DNA of 64,000 nucleotides from Varroa destructor (taxonomy: Eukaryota > Arthropoda > Arachnida > Mesostigmata > Varroidae), in assembly GCF_002443255.2 (NCBI RefSeq), contig NW_019211458.1, forward strand, positions 41,296,365 through 41,360,364, written 5' to 3'. The notes under the pieces are model-generated. The model did no database searches. It saw only the letters and a list, made by a program, of their open reading frames with translations, and was not told the origin of the DNA. Every line of letters starts with the position of its first letter. Within the stretch, counting starts at the first letter, position 1. The translations under genes and the position numbers were made by a program. Of the stretch, positions 40,701 through 51,751 are shown piece after piece.

Positions 40701-43127
40701 AGTATGTGTTACAAACGCACCACATGTGCCACATGTGGAGCCGCTTTGACTTAGGCGCCTGCGACAAATTTTTACTGTGATACATTTTTGGAAAGAGGCT
40801 TGTTCCCATTATGAAAAGTTGTTTTGTCTCCGTTTGTCACGCGATGCTGTGAGCCGTTAATTGCTTTTCTCTTCAAACAATACGTCCGAGTGGCTCCACC
40901 GCTGCTTGGGACCCGTCGTATGTAAAACGCAAATGATCGTCTTTCCACTCGAAATGAGATGCAAACTCGCGAGGGCACGTCGTTCAGTGAAATTTCTGAG
41001 CACGTGCAGCTGATCCGGTGTAGAACTAGGACACGTGTGATTCGTTGTATAGATCAATGCCACTCTATTACGTGCCTCACTCGAATGATAGAGCAGTAGA
41101 AACGGACACAGTCTACTTCTAGGGATAACTCCTATAACTCTTCGTATGAAGGTTACATCTAACTACTGCAAAGGCCATAATATTCCGCGATTTTAACACC
41201 TAAACCCTTTGCATAACGGTACGTGGAAAGATAGATGTGTCCTGTGGTATCGCTGTGGCTCTGTCTACGTGCATGCCATTTCCGTGACCTGTTATCCCGA
41301 GCTGACATATTGAGGATGGCCAGGTAGATCTGGTAGATTGGTGAGGAAAAATGCGATGTTTTGTAGTTTTAATAAAACCAAGTGGTGTTATTTTTCCTAA
41401 AATCTATTGTCATCCTTCCCTGACTAAGAATTAATAAAATGAAACGAGATAATTAAATCAACGAACGAATGAACGATAATAATTTATCTATCAGGATTGA
41501 CTATCGCAATCTGCTTTTACGGCTGTACACTTACTCATAGATTATAGGTATTTGACGGCGAATAACAAAAATACGGCTTATTCTTTCTAAAATGCTTTCT
41601 TATTATATCGAGATTTTTTACTCATTATGACCAGTATCGTTGCGTACATACGTCCCATGGCGTTTAAACTGGCTGTGTATTTCATTGCCTCATGCTTATC
41701 TTCACTCTGTCTGGCGACAACGGCATTAGTCCGCTTTATCCAGGCGTAATCACTCCTTTTCAATTTTTCTGAATACTGTTCGCATAGGTTGAAATAAAAA
41801 GACATCTTCACGCCAGCTCGCCGTTAGTCGATGCATTCTGGTTCTATCTTATAGTGATATTCTGCCAGTGCGATGGTTTAAAACGACTGCTTCTGCCATC
41901 ACTACGACTCACCAACCGGACGTATCGATGGAGAAAGTAAACGAGATCGAGTGGGTCGGCGCCCCTCTGCTGAAACACCGGGCTGCGCCTTCGTCATACT
42001 TTAAGCCCAAATAAATTCCTTGGTTTTGTAAAACAAACAAGAAGGCCAGAAATTTGCTTCTTTCAAGCGATGCTTTTCGACTTCAGTCGCGGCTGGGAGG
42101 TATTGCTTCTGTGCTTGCCTCGTCGTTTCAAAGAAAGATTTGTAATTTTTCGGCGATGTCTAACACCAGTGAAGCTTGAAACGCAGAGGACGCCGGGTAA
42201 GGCTAGATTTTTCCCGTTAGTATCGCCCTGATCAGTTCGTGCGTACCATGGCTGCATATTATATTACTTGCCGTTCAAAGGGCTGTTGTCAACATTGGAA
42301 GTCGGGCACCAAGTTGCTGAGCAAAGATGAACACGAGTAAAGCAATAAATGGGTTGGCTTGATATAACAACGAAGTTCGTTCCTGTGGAAGCTCTGGGTG
42401 CCATATACAAATTTCAACGTGAAGTTCGTGGGAACTACGAATGGCTGAGACGTACGCTATTTTACGAAGCTTGGTGCCGTTTCTGAGATAATTCGTAGAA
42501 GGCTGTAATTACAATGGACATACTGATCGCAGCGGTTTTACTTAGGATGCCAGAGTGACGTCAGTAATTAATTGAAGCGGACATTTTTCTAAAACACGTA
42601 CATAATTTTAGCTAAAGTAAAGATATCATTGATTGTATTGTAAAGTACAAGTCCCCCTTTTTAGCTTGGTTTTTGTGATGTATCTATTTGAAACGAAGCA
42701 CAGCTTGTAGGTCGCATCCTTTTACTTGTATTAAAGTCTAGTGACAAGCCAACGATTCCGCTGCTGCCATTGTGGCTCATTATTAATATGACTGCGCACC
42801 AGCGAATGATTTAGCTTGATTTCTTCCTTTAGCACAAATGATAACTATATACATATAATTTTCTAGTTCTCGATAGAGTTAAAAGAACTTTTATCATCAT
42901 ATCTTTCCAAAATGTTCCGTCTGCCTATCTGAGGCGTTGCCAGATAAATTGAGGCAGAAGATTCCAACAGGTGTTCGTACTCTAGAAACCAATGAAATTT
43001 GGCCCTCCTATAAAAGCCTTGAAAGGAGGCCAGAGAAATGTGTGCGATGGTGTCTCGCGGCTCCTTTCGTGGTAAAAAAAATAGTCCTGTTTGCGATTCG
43101 AACTGGAATAAAGAATTAACGAAAGAA

Positions 43128-43173
<46 letters not shown>

Positions 43174-46100
43174 GTCACTGAAAGTTGCTGTGTCTCGAAA
43201 ACCGACCATAGCGCAGATTCTCGTTCAGGACACTCTTTTTCAACTATGCAGGATGTGGTTTGTACGAAACATACTAGGTGACTTCCGATCAGTGTATAAA
43301 CCTACATTGACTACCCTTGAAGTGCATAAGAATTTTCTAGATGTTTCAGAGTTAAGGCAAAGGCGCGCCACAAGAGTAAAGGTCTCGAAACATCGGTTGT
43401 TTAGCCAAACTCATGACTATTAGAACAGCCCGTATGTCAGCTTTCCTAGACATACCGGTGAAGTTTGATATGTGGGCTGGATGCCTTGCGGCGCCACCGG
43501 ATATAAAACGCAAGACAGAGACACCTATTGATGAAAACACCGTCATCAACCTTTGATTATCACTTTTGCAGTTAATGCAGGCTTCTGATTTCCGGTGAAA
43601 CAAATACTAGACTAATTTTTTCTATAGTTTTTAAAAACTTCATAAATACTTATAATATCGATAGTTACTCCGCTATGAACCAAATGAAAAGGAAAAAGAA
43701 TTCGATATTCGAATGTGCGTACCAAAAACAGAAATATAGAAAGAAAGACTGAAATAGTGTTTTATGAAATGATCTCTATTGGATATAATGAACGTAGTGC
43801 AACTCGCAATTTAAGTTGCAAGCAACTTAGAAGGATAACCATTTGGCTACATGTTGGCTACTTTCACGTAGTGGCCTCTTGCATACAGTGGCCTTAAATA
43901 GGTCCCCTATTTTACTCCGCCTAAGAAAGTCTCTCGTTACTTTTTTTCTGTCGATACATGTATGTACCTCACATAATTTTGAGGTTACTACTTAAAATAA
44001 ATCGTCACAGGTAGAACAAACAAAATATGTTCAGTGGTTAAAACACTAGTTCCAAGTTGAACAGCAGACAACAACAGGTCGCTAATGCGAAACCCAGCAA
44101 CATCTGAATCCCAATAGTTGTTTTTTTTTTTAAATGAGAATGAACGCGGAAAACGGCAATTTATATGTATAGATGAACAAGAACAGCAAGCAGCAACAAG
44201 TGCCTGATGTACCGTAAACTTCCTCGAACTAAAAGTGAGATCAGTATAAGTTACGCTATAAAGTAATTGACTGTAAAAATTTTCATTGCAATAACTCGGT
44301 CATTTCGGTTTTCTATACTTTGTTAATACCCTTCATTAGGGGGTTTTACAAGGACCAGAAAAGGTGATCACTGGAAAAAGCAAAGTTAGAAAGTGTCAAA
44401 AGCCGAACGGTGCAAAATATCTCTCACTAGAATTCTACAATTTTCAGCAACCCACTAAATATGTGTGAAGCCAGGCATTAACTATTATGATGATATACAA
44501 TTATTTTTATTGATAGAGCGGAACGCTTTTCTAAAACGCATCGCTGGCGCTGTCGAGCTCTTCGTATGTCTTAACTGACGTATCGGATTGGTTGTGGGAA
44601 AGAAGCTTATAGCAGAGTGCTCCGTTGTAATCTCATCAAACGTACAACATTATCTTCCTCAAATGAAATCAGTCTTTAGTCCCCGTTTAAAAAGTACCAC
44701 GACGTTTTGATTATGATCTGCCTTAATAGACGTCTTCGAAGATCATTAATCATATTTAATCACCTATCAACACCTCTGCAAGACGAAGATTATTCTCCTT
44801 TATCTTGTTGATATATATATGTATATATATATACATATATTGTGTTCAGCCTTGGACACACCAGCTAATCAGTTGGTAAGCGGCAAATATTCACAAACCA
44901 GACGTCCCGCTCGATTAGCTAAGTGTCTTTGAAATACGTTCACAAGTTTACAGCCTTTTTCAGGAACAAATACTGAAAGCCGATTCTAAATATACTTGTA
45001 AGGTCATCGCCCCGTTGCGAACATGTGCAGCTTGAGTGAATTAAGCGCGAGGCCGAAAAGTTTCGGAGGGAATATTATATATCTGTAGCGAGAAACTGTT
45101 TTTCTTCCTTCACCTAGCCTTGTTTATGGCACCAACGTATCCTATGAGTTCTCATCGGATTTTCAATCCTCTGAAACGTAGCGTATAGGACAATCCAATA
45201 CTTCCAAAATATATAACTTATATTGCTGAAGGATTCGGCCTATTCGACGTAAGGTTCATAACACGTAAATTTAGGTGTAAGCACATTTCATGCTTAACTT
45301 TTCGAGCTATTTGCTCAGAAATCGACCTTTAGTTTATTTAGCAGTTACGTTTTACTAGCGTGATTATTGTGTCCATAGTACCTCTATATTCGAATTGGTA
45401 CCCGTATCTATATAAGCAAGATACTTTAAACACACTTCTTGTTTTTGTTTAGAAGGTTATCAAAACTGTTGGCTATACTTAGAGGCTTTTGAAAAAGCCT
45501 TTAAGTATACCCAACATTTAAATGTTTATTACAGATGAAACTAGATTTTAAACGAAAGACCATTTGCTCTATTTATTATTCACTAATATGAACCAATTGG
45601 TGATATATGAAGACTGATGCCGTGTTTAGGGAGTCCTACATTACATTTACTACTTTTTTTATATGTAATCTGCCAGCATAATTTTGCCTTCTAGATTCGC
45701 GTCGCCTCTGCTCATTAATTAGCTTGAAGCGTGTGTCTAGCAAATCGCTTTCAAACAGGGTATTACCAAGCGTATCGCACTACAGAGCTGTTAAATTACA
45801 GTTTGCTATTTTCTACGTTTGTCCGAAAATATACATTATTAGATTTTATGGGGCTCGGCGAACCTTTGTAGTAATTGCATAGGTAAATAGTTCGTTTATA
45901 ATAGCACATTAACACGTTCAATATAGCAATATAAATTCAATCATCTTGTATGTATGTATATACATTCCAATTGTCAATATCTGAACATACTAGATAAGGA
46001 TGTACAGAGACATCCTCAGAGCTTCAAGGAAAGGGCCAGCACGAATAGGACACGAAATTTTAGCTGTTAGAAAACGATGTTGTATGTGGCCTTTCGAGCA

Positions 46101-46867
46101 GAGCAGGTACCTCTTCTCAAGAGGGCCTCTAAATATAGTACTTTGTTATCCTTCTTGCTCAAGTCTACGTGTTACGGGAAAGTAAAAGTGGATTTAGTTA
46201 CACGTACCAACGAATGATCAATAAGTAAGACTTCGTTTTTTAAATAATGTTCTACGTGACAAATCCAGTGGTACCTTGTCATGGGAACTGCGAACACTGT
46301 CTTATAGAATTTGCCATACTGTCGACAATTTCACGTAACGCGGTTCTTAATAACTTCAAAGATCAGGGGGGTACTGTTAATCGTTAATGGATTCATTCTG
46401 CTCCTGAATGAGATGTCTGACGAGGCTTGGAAATGCAAATTAGCCTTTTTATAGTGTGTGGCATATGTAATTTCATTTGTCGAGCATGCGATAATTATAT
46501 TCATTGTGCACTGTCCTTCGGCATTATCCAGTCTCGATCGTGTATAATACATAGTAATAGTTTTTATTAGGTTCGCTTACTCGCTGTACGAACAAATTAA
46601 CTACTAACTTTATAATTACGCCGATAAATAAAAGAGCCTTCCTGACTCCTTGTCACAGATACCATTTGCAGTTCGTGTACGACACCACCACTTCTTTTCG
46701 ATGTAATCTTCTGGACCGGCTATTTCAACTCATGCCTCAACCCGTTCATTTATGCAACAACAAGCCGCGAATATAACCGCGCTTTCCGCACAGTCCTTCG
46801 TTGTCACTGGTCCCTGAGGGGATCGGCTCGGGCCGATGCCCATAACGCTACGGATTATCAATGGTGA
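29373..46867 (+). CDS. Alpha-1-adrenergic-like biogenic amine receptor (class A GPCR), three coding exons
   Basis: Joining 29373-30264, 36065-36298 and 46659-46867 gives an uninterrupted 444-residue protein. It is a plasma-membrane G-protein-coupled receptor that by family should bind a phenolamine or catecholamine (octopamine, tyramine or noradrenaline). Visible hallmarks are Asn112 in TM1, Asp140 in TM2, amine-binding Asp175 in TM3, DRY at 192-194, Trp220 in TM4, Ser258 and Ser262 with Pro266 in TM5, CWFP at 365-368 followed by two Phe, and NPFIY at 403-407. Cys168 and Cys246 are placed for the extracellular disulphide. The DVLCCTAS segment, ELTLRVH after TM5 and [12 protein letters not shown] before TM6 look most like alpha-1 adrenergic receptors, a class that normally couples to Gq and calcium. 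An arthropod octopamine alpha or tyramine type 2/3 receptor is the main alternative; ligand identity is inference. Confidence 0.93.
33385..33410 (+). repeat. Dispersed repeat family, copy D (3' fragment)
   Basis: Only the conserved 3' block remains, AGCGGACGTAAAACTCGAAA, followed by TAT. It is nearly identical to the end of copy A and lies inside intron 1 of the receptor gene. It is short, so homology is less certain than for copies A-C. Confidence 0.45.
34673..34713. repeat. CT microsatellite
   Basis: About 41 bp of CT dinucleotide with a single G interruption at 34704, inside receptor intron 1. Confidence 0.97.
36065..36298 (+). CDS. Amine receptor coding exon 2: third intracellular loop and TM6
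   Basis: The acceptor (TCGTTTCAG) and donor (CTTG-GTAAGT) are both near consensus. The 234-bp exon keeps the frame, phase 1 in and phase 1 out. It encodes residues 298-376: a Ser/Gly-rich start, ELTLRVH at 306-312, a basic loop, then [12 protein letters not shown] at 349-360 leading into TM6, with CWFP at 365-368, Phe369 and Phe370 in the ligand pocket, and the end of TM6 at about 374. The third intracellular loop is short for an arthropod octopamine receptor and is similar in length to vertebrate alpha-1 receptors. Basic residues before TM6 are the usual G-protein contact region. Confidence 0.94.
40560..40575. repeat. Perfect 16-bp AT-rich palindrome
   Basis: TGATAATTAATTATCA is its own reverse complement. 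It resembles a pair of facing homeodomain TAAT sites, but such AT-rich palindromes also arise by chance. Confidence 0.6.
43136..43169. repeat. TA microsatellite
   Basis: A pure TA tract of about 34 bp in receptor intron 2, preceded by a slightly interrupted start (ATATATAC). Confidence 0.96.
43446..43521 (+). repeat. Dispersed repeat family, copy E
   Basis: It contains CTAGACATAC, then GGGCTGGATGCC, GCGGCGCCACCGGATATAAA and ACGCAAGACAGAGAC. These match the family order (TAGACACAC, TGATGGAATGCC, GCGGCGATACCGGATGTAAA, ACTCGAAACATAGAA) with a deletion in the centre. The copy lies in receptor intron 2. Confidence 0.55.
44811..44840. repeat. Interrupted TA microsatellite
   Basis: A TA tract broken by single G and C bases that are placed symmetrically, so the whole tract is nearly palindromic. 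Confidence 0.85.
45468..45515. repeat. Imperfect hairpin, 22-bp arms and 4-nt loop
   Basis: Arms 45468-45489 and 45494-45515 pair at 20 of 22 positions, with one C-C mismatch and one G-T wobble, around the loop TGAA. It lies in receptor intron 2 on the sense strand. At 48 nt it is shorter than a usual animal microRNA precursor, so I do not call an RNA gene. Confidence 0.65.
46659..46867 (+). CDS. Amine receptor coding exon 3: TM7 and C-terminal tail
   Basis: The acceptor TTGTCACAG (AG at 46657-46658) restores the frame from exon 2; the next AG, at 46669-46670, would shift it. The exon encodes residues 376-444: the third extracellular loop with CSSC at 379-382, TM7 at about 386-407 with [15 protein letters not shown], helix 8 (SREYNRAF at 411-418), a possible palmitoylated Cys424 and a short tail ending DYQW. 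The tail after NPxxY is only 37 residues, shorter than in vertebrate alpha-1 receptors. The stop TGA (46865-46867) overlaps a strong donor word, ATG-GTGAGT, so a longer spliced C-terminus is possible. Confidence 0.93.
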
Positions 46868-46869
46868 GT
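46864..46869 (+). promoter_or_regulatory. Candidate splice donor overlapping the receptor stop codon
   Basis: The sequence CAATG-GTGAGTT has the full GTGAGT intron consensus. Use of this donor would remove the TGA stop and extend the receptor tail into a downstream exon that I could not identify. Non-use leaves the 444-residue form. Confidence 0.35.
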
Positions 46870-47068
46870 TAAATACGATCACGTGGGAAGCAGCTGTTTT
46901 CTAGAACTCTACATTATTATTATAGAGAGAATACAGTTATAGATAATATGGACGATGTTTTTGTAGGCTGGCACATGTTAAAACAATAGGCAACTAATAC
47001 TATTAGAAACTGTAGCGGTGCCAACGTTGAATATACAAATTCATGGTAACCCGCACTGCATCAATAAA
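46868..47068 (+). other. Probable 3' UTR with polyadenylation signal
   Basis: About 200 bp after the stop, two overlapping hexamers occur at 47063-47073 (AATAAAATAAAG). The sequence between is AT-rich and not coding. This supports transcript ending here for the short receptor form. AATAAA is common in AT-rich DNA, so the evidence is moderate. Confidence 0.5.
47063..47068 (+). promoter_or_regulatory. Polyadenylation signal AATAAA
   Basis: The first canonical AATAAA after the receptor stop codon, overlapped by a second ATAAAG-like word. Confidence 0.5.
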
Positions 47069-49550
47069 ATAAAGTAAACACTGCTAGCGTCCTTTACTAA
47101 AAGACGGTAACAACAAAAGACGGATAGCAAAAAAAAAAAAAAAAGTAGGTAAAAACAGTTTAATTTACAAGCAATTCTCATATTCTTTGTACCAGTTAGA
47201 GTAGGTCTACTATAACGGTTATAGCAAGGCGTATTTACCGGTGATTTTCAATGATTGCCTAGGAGCCAATATTGTATATATAGATAGATCAGGTGTAGTG
47301 AATTTGTTAATCATGGGTACTTACAAACTAATTAGCGAACCTTTACGTGATGTATAGTTATGTGGAGACATGCACCATGATGACTCTAATATGTTTCTAT
47401 CGTATTGGATGGAACATCCCATTTGTGAGCATTCTATCCCGATGGTTATTTGACCGGTAATGCTCTAGCAGCATATGCCTACCGTGAACGCTATGATCAA
47501 GATCGCACCGTTGGGAATAGCCAAATAGTTATGGCTAGTAAAGTTCGAGTAATTCACTGAGTTGTGTTCGGCTTGTAAAAAAAATCCGTTTTTTTTTTAA
47601 TTGCAGTTTGTTTCTGTGGCTCCACCAACGCGTTGCTAACCAAAAAGTGTTTTTTGATTGACTTTTAATGTCAAAGCTCGGTTGCGACTAGGTCATATAC
47701 ACAGTAAGCCTCATACACAAGGCCCTCTCTCAAAAAACGTTCTCATCAGGCACATTGCGGATCGATAAATGGTATAACAATTTTAATGCGTTTTCTAATA
47801 TTACTACATTTTCGTTCCATGATTCTTGTACCATGTCTCAGGTCTAACTCTAAGACTGTTACCTACACAATCCGTGATTCGAAAAGTCCACAACGCCAGG
47901 CACTCAACCCCGGCGGTGGACCTCCACGGCTCTCGTCCAAGCGTAACATGATCAAGGATGTTTCCTAGGAAAAACTCAACCCGCACTAGTGGGCTTGCAC
48001 CCGAGGGTGATGCATAGTCTGTCGCGCTCCGAAGTCTATATAAATATTGCAAACAATTCACAGCACTTATACTGCAGTAGGTCGTGTGCAATAAGCAGCG
48101 GAAGAGGGACCTAGATCACGCTGGACGGTGGGGCCAAGAAGATAGCTAGAATATGAATGAGTCGCAAATTTTCTAAGAAAATCGTATCCCTCTACGTCAA
48201 GAGACCGCCAACAGGATAGAGCGTCGAGTCAGGGTCATCGTTTTAAATAAATGTGCATCGTGATAAACAGTAGCGATGTGCCGGTGGATGTAGTGATGGC
48301 ACTATCACACGGGTGTGGGACACCGTTAAAAAAATTGCAAAAACAACAGGAGGTGGCAGCTGAGTACACGTGCACGAACAGGGAACCAGTAGATAGAAAA
48401 AAAATCCCTTTATGCGTTGCCTAGAGCACGTCTGATAGTGACTAGCCGTGTGCTAGTTTGTGTGCGCCTTCTTATGGGTTCGTGCAATGTGATATCGTTT
48501 AATGGGGTTGGAGGGAGTTGTGTAAAATGTAGATGGCGTATCTATGCGAATATGTGAATGTGTATAATTCTGCGCGGGCAGGGTGCGAGAACTGGTGACG
48601 ATGATGCCGCGTTTAAAGTATGATTTTTTCTCACACTGGTTACTGACCTCGTAGTCAGAGGTATTTTGAAATGGAGCCACACAAGACCGATTCACCTGAT
48701 AAAAGTGCTTTTAAAAACAGCCCACTACAGCTAAAGGTGGCGAGAATAAACCGGAACGTAAACGAGTTGGACTCCGCACAACAGAAATAATATTTATTTA
48801 TTTAATATTTCTACCCTAGTCGAACAGGTCCTTGGAAACATTTATTAAGTACAATATCAAGGACATTCCTCTATTAGAAGTCCAACCGAAGCAGATATTG
48901 CAGAACTTATTCTCGAACACGCCTATGAAATGAGACGGCAGACATACAAGCCTAAATACCTTCTTTTGCTTTATTCCTTATTTTCGCATCCTTTCTTATG
49001 TTCTTGACTATAATTATCTGGCAATAGCTTCGCCAACGGTAAGCACTGAACCAGCATGGCAAAAATTATTGTTATCATGGCAACGCAATCAAAGAGATGT
49101 GCATTTGCCACGCAAACCATGCCGCCCCTTAGCAGGTGTAGTGAAAAAAACAAAAAAAAAAAAAGCTTCAAACGACTACAAGATGCGCGGATATGTGATC
49201 GAGTTCTCACACTACGCGGTATAGAACAACATGCTTTCCCATGACAAAACGTTAATAGCGAAAAGCGTTGTTGAAATACCCTGAGACGAAATTTTTAGTA
49301 AAATAATTATGAAACATCGATATGAGATATACTGGCCTCGAAAACATCCATATATAAACGTGTCCGATATATGCTATACGAAGACAAAGGGAACAGCCTA
49401 AACAACTTTCGGACGAAACCTAAGGACGGAGCAAAAACGAAACGCGCGGATAAAATCTACGAAGATATCAAAAAAAAGTGAAGCACAATGGATACAACCT
49501 GATGCCGAACGCAGGCTGCAATCCTGGCATATATATAGAAAAAAGGTAAA

Positions 49551-49609
49551 AGTTATGAGAGTGCTGAGGATAACGATGGTACATCGTTATCCTCAGCACT
49601 CTCATAACT
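49551..49609. repeat. Perfect hairpin, 28-bp arms and 3-nt loop
   Basis: Positions 49551-49578 and 49582-49609 are exact reverse complements separated by GTA. The arms contain GAGAGTGCTGAGGATAACG. Pairing ends sharply at both outer edges. It resembles the hairpin at 12185 in form but not in sequence. A recent template-switch event, a read or assembly fold-back, or a small hairpin RNA locus are the possibilities. Confidence 0.92.
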
Positions 49610-51722
49610 GGAAGTAAAAGAACTGATCGAAAACTGATTGTATTGCACTATTTGGTATATTATAATTATGTATTGTAGGTAAGGAGTAAATTAATGAGCA
49701 TGAATTTTATTATATATATATTTGTGTGAAATATACTATAACAAGAGCTCGGTAGGTGATAGCGGCATTGAGGCAACTAGGACGCGAAGTATAGACAGTG
49801 AATAGCCTAAGCTGAGCCTAAATCTATAATGTGTTGTTCTGTCGTTGGGAATCCTACAGGGTTTTCGGGCCTACGAGGCCTACACACTAGCTGATGTGCC
49901 CGCTAATGAGCACTAGACTGGATTTAGTCGTTCTATGTTATTGTTGCTAATTCCGCAACTGCTACAGATAGCACTCAGAAGTACAGACAATGTAATTAAA
50001 CCTGTACAAAAAAAAGAAGTATCAAAATACATATGACTGAGATAAGGTTGGCTCCGAGTCTTCGGAAGACACAGGGAGAATAAGAAAAAAAGCGAAGGGG
50101 CCAGGCACAATGGGTACTTGGACAAAACACGACAAGCTGATAATTACAAGGAGTTAATAGTACGAATTTAGCTTTAGAGAAATAGTGCGATATGCAAAAA
50201 ATGGTCGGTTGGATTTTTGCGAGCGCATATTAGAAAATATTGGAAATTAAGAAATCTGAAATATAACATTCTTTATTTTTGACAACGCGGTAACCGCCAG
50301 CTGCGATGTTAACGAGTTGTTAAAGAACATTTTATCTATCTTGATCAGCAATTTATTAGGACCTCTATAGTCCTATAGCGAACAAATAGGTTCAGCCATT
50401 TGACCTGGTGATTTTGAATAATTTTTTTCTAGCTTTATTTAGATTTTTACTTAACTGAATATTGGAAAAACAATCATTTATGTGTTTAGTCAATATGCGC
50501 GGTTGCCTTCGCCCTTTAATCCAGATCGTCGCTACTTTCCAAATGGACCACAGGTTATTGCGAAATTTTCACAATCACCTCAAAAACAATAGTAAAAGTA
50601 ACCCAAACGCATTACACGAAACTAAAAATACAGATAGACCCCAACAAAACATTCGACAACGTTTTTTTTTTCTTATTTTTAGTTGTTTGTTCTTCTTTCC
50701 GAAAACGAGAATGCGTAAAATAGACATTATATTCTCATCGGTGACTCACAAGACAAACGGACTTTATCTGCAGACAGCGACTGCAAATGCGTTATCGCGA
50801 CCCAATGTGTGCCACAGCAAGTCTTGACGTGTACTGCGAAACGAAGTACGAAGATGTCAGCATCTACACTGTATATAGTAGTAAATAAAAACATTATAAA
50901 TTGTAGAAAATTTACCTAGGGACACTACAATATTTGATAGGAAGGAAAAATACTTGTAGACGGTTGAATAAGTACGTTCATTGAGGAGGTAATGGCGAGA
51001 TGTTACCACGAAATAGGGAAGGATAAAAGGACCTACGAATTTGCAGTAAAAATGGTCCTGATACTGGCATATTGGTGACACAACTCTCACTAACTATCTC
51101 AGGACTTGCCACTTATCGCTAATATACAATTACAATATCGAAAACTCGACATGACGGCTGATGCCGTTAGGCCGGTAACATCCATTTGTTGTCAGTTGAA
51201 AAAATGGACCTGGATACAAAGAAAAACGTACAGCAGAAGATTAAACAAAGATATACAAAGAGCTAATGAGCGAAATAAAGAAAGGTATATTTGCAAAAGA
51301 ACAGCGTGTGTCTTTCTTCTCGGCAAAAGTAGGTAAGGCGCTTGTTAATGACGTACTTACCTTTTTGTTCAAACTATATGATCCATATGTCCTAAACATT
51401 ATTTAAATGCTATTTTTGAAATTTCTCTTTTGATTGAATCAAAGCAGTTAAATTGAAATAGCATGTAAAAAAAATATCATCTAATGTCAAAACAATTCGT
51501 TTCTATGAATTAAAAAATTAATTCATTTTTGACGTTACTGTACGTAGTACGGTTTGAAATGTCTCAATGGATTATGAATTCGCCTTTTGACAATATGTGA
51601 TATGGAGATCACGATTTAGGGAGGGCATTTTAAAGACGACAAAAGATAATAAAGGACATCATAAAAAGAAAAATAAATAGCCAAAAGTGCACCAGCACCA
51701 GATCTAAGAGTTTCGACAATTT

Positions 51723-51751
51723 CTTTCAGTGTAAAGTTATAACACTGAAAG
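51723..51751. repeat. Small inverted repeat, 10-bp arms
   Basis: CTTTCAGTGT and ACACTGAAAG are reverse complements around a 9-nt spacer. No gene end or T-run is attached, so I assign no function. Confidence 0.6.

Larger units (their letters stand above)
36299..46658 (+). other. Intron 2 of the amine receptor gene
   Basis: This 10.4-kb GT-AG intron sits exactly at the end of TM6. It contains dispersed repeat copy E (43446-43521), TA microsatellites at 43136 and 44811, an imperfect 22-bp hairpin at 45468, two adjacent CACATGTG words at 40721-40737 and a 16-bp palindrome at 40560-40575. Open frames such as 37129-37416 show no recognisable protein. No alternative TM7 exon (NPxxY-like) was found. 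Confidence 0.85.
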
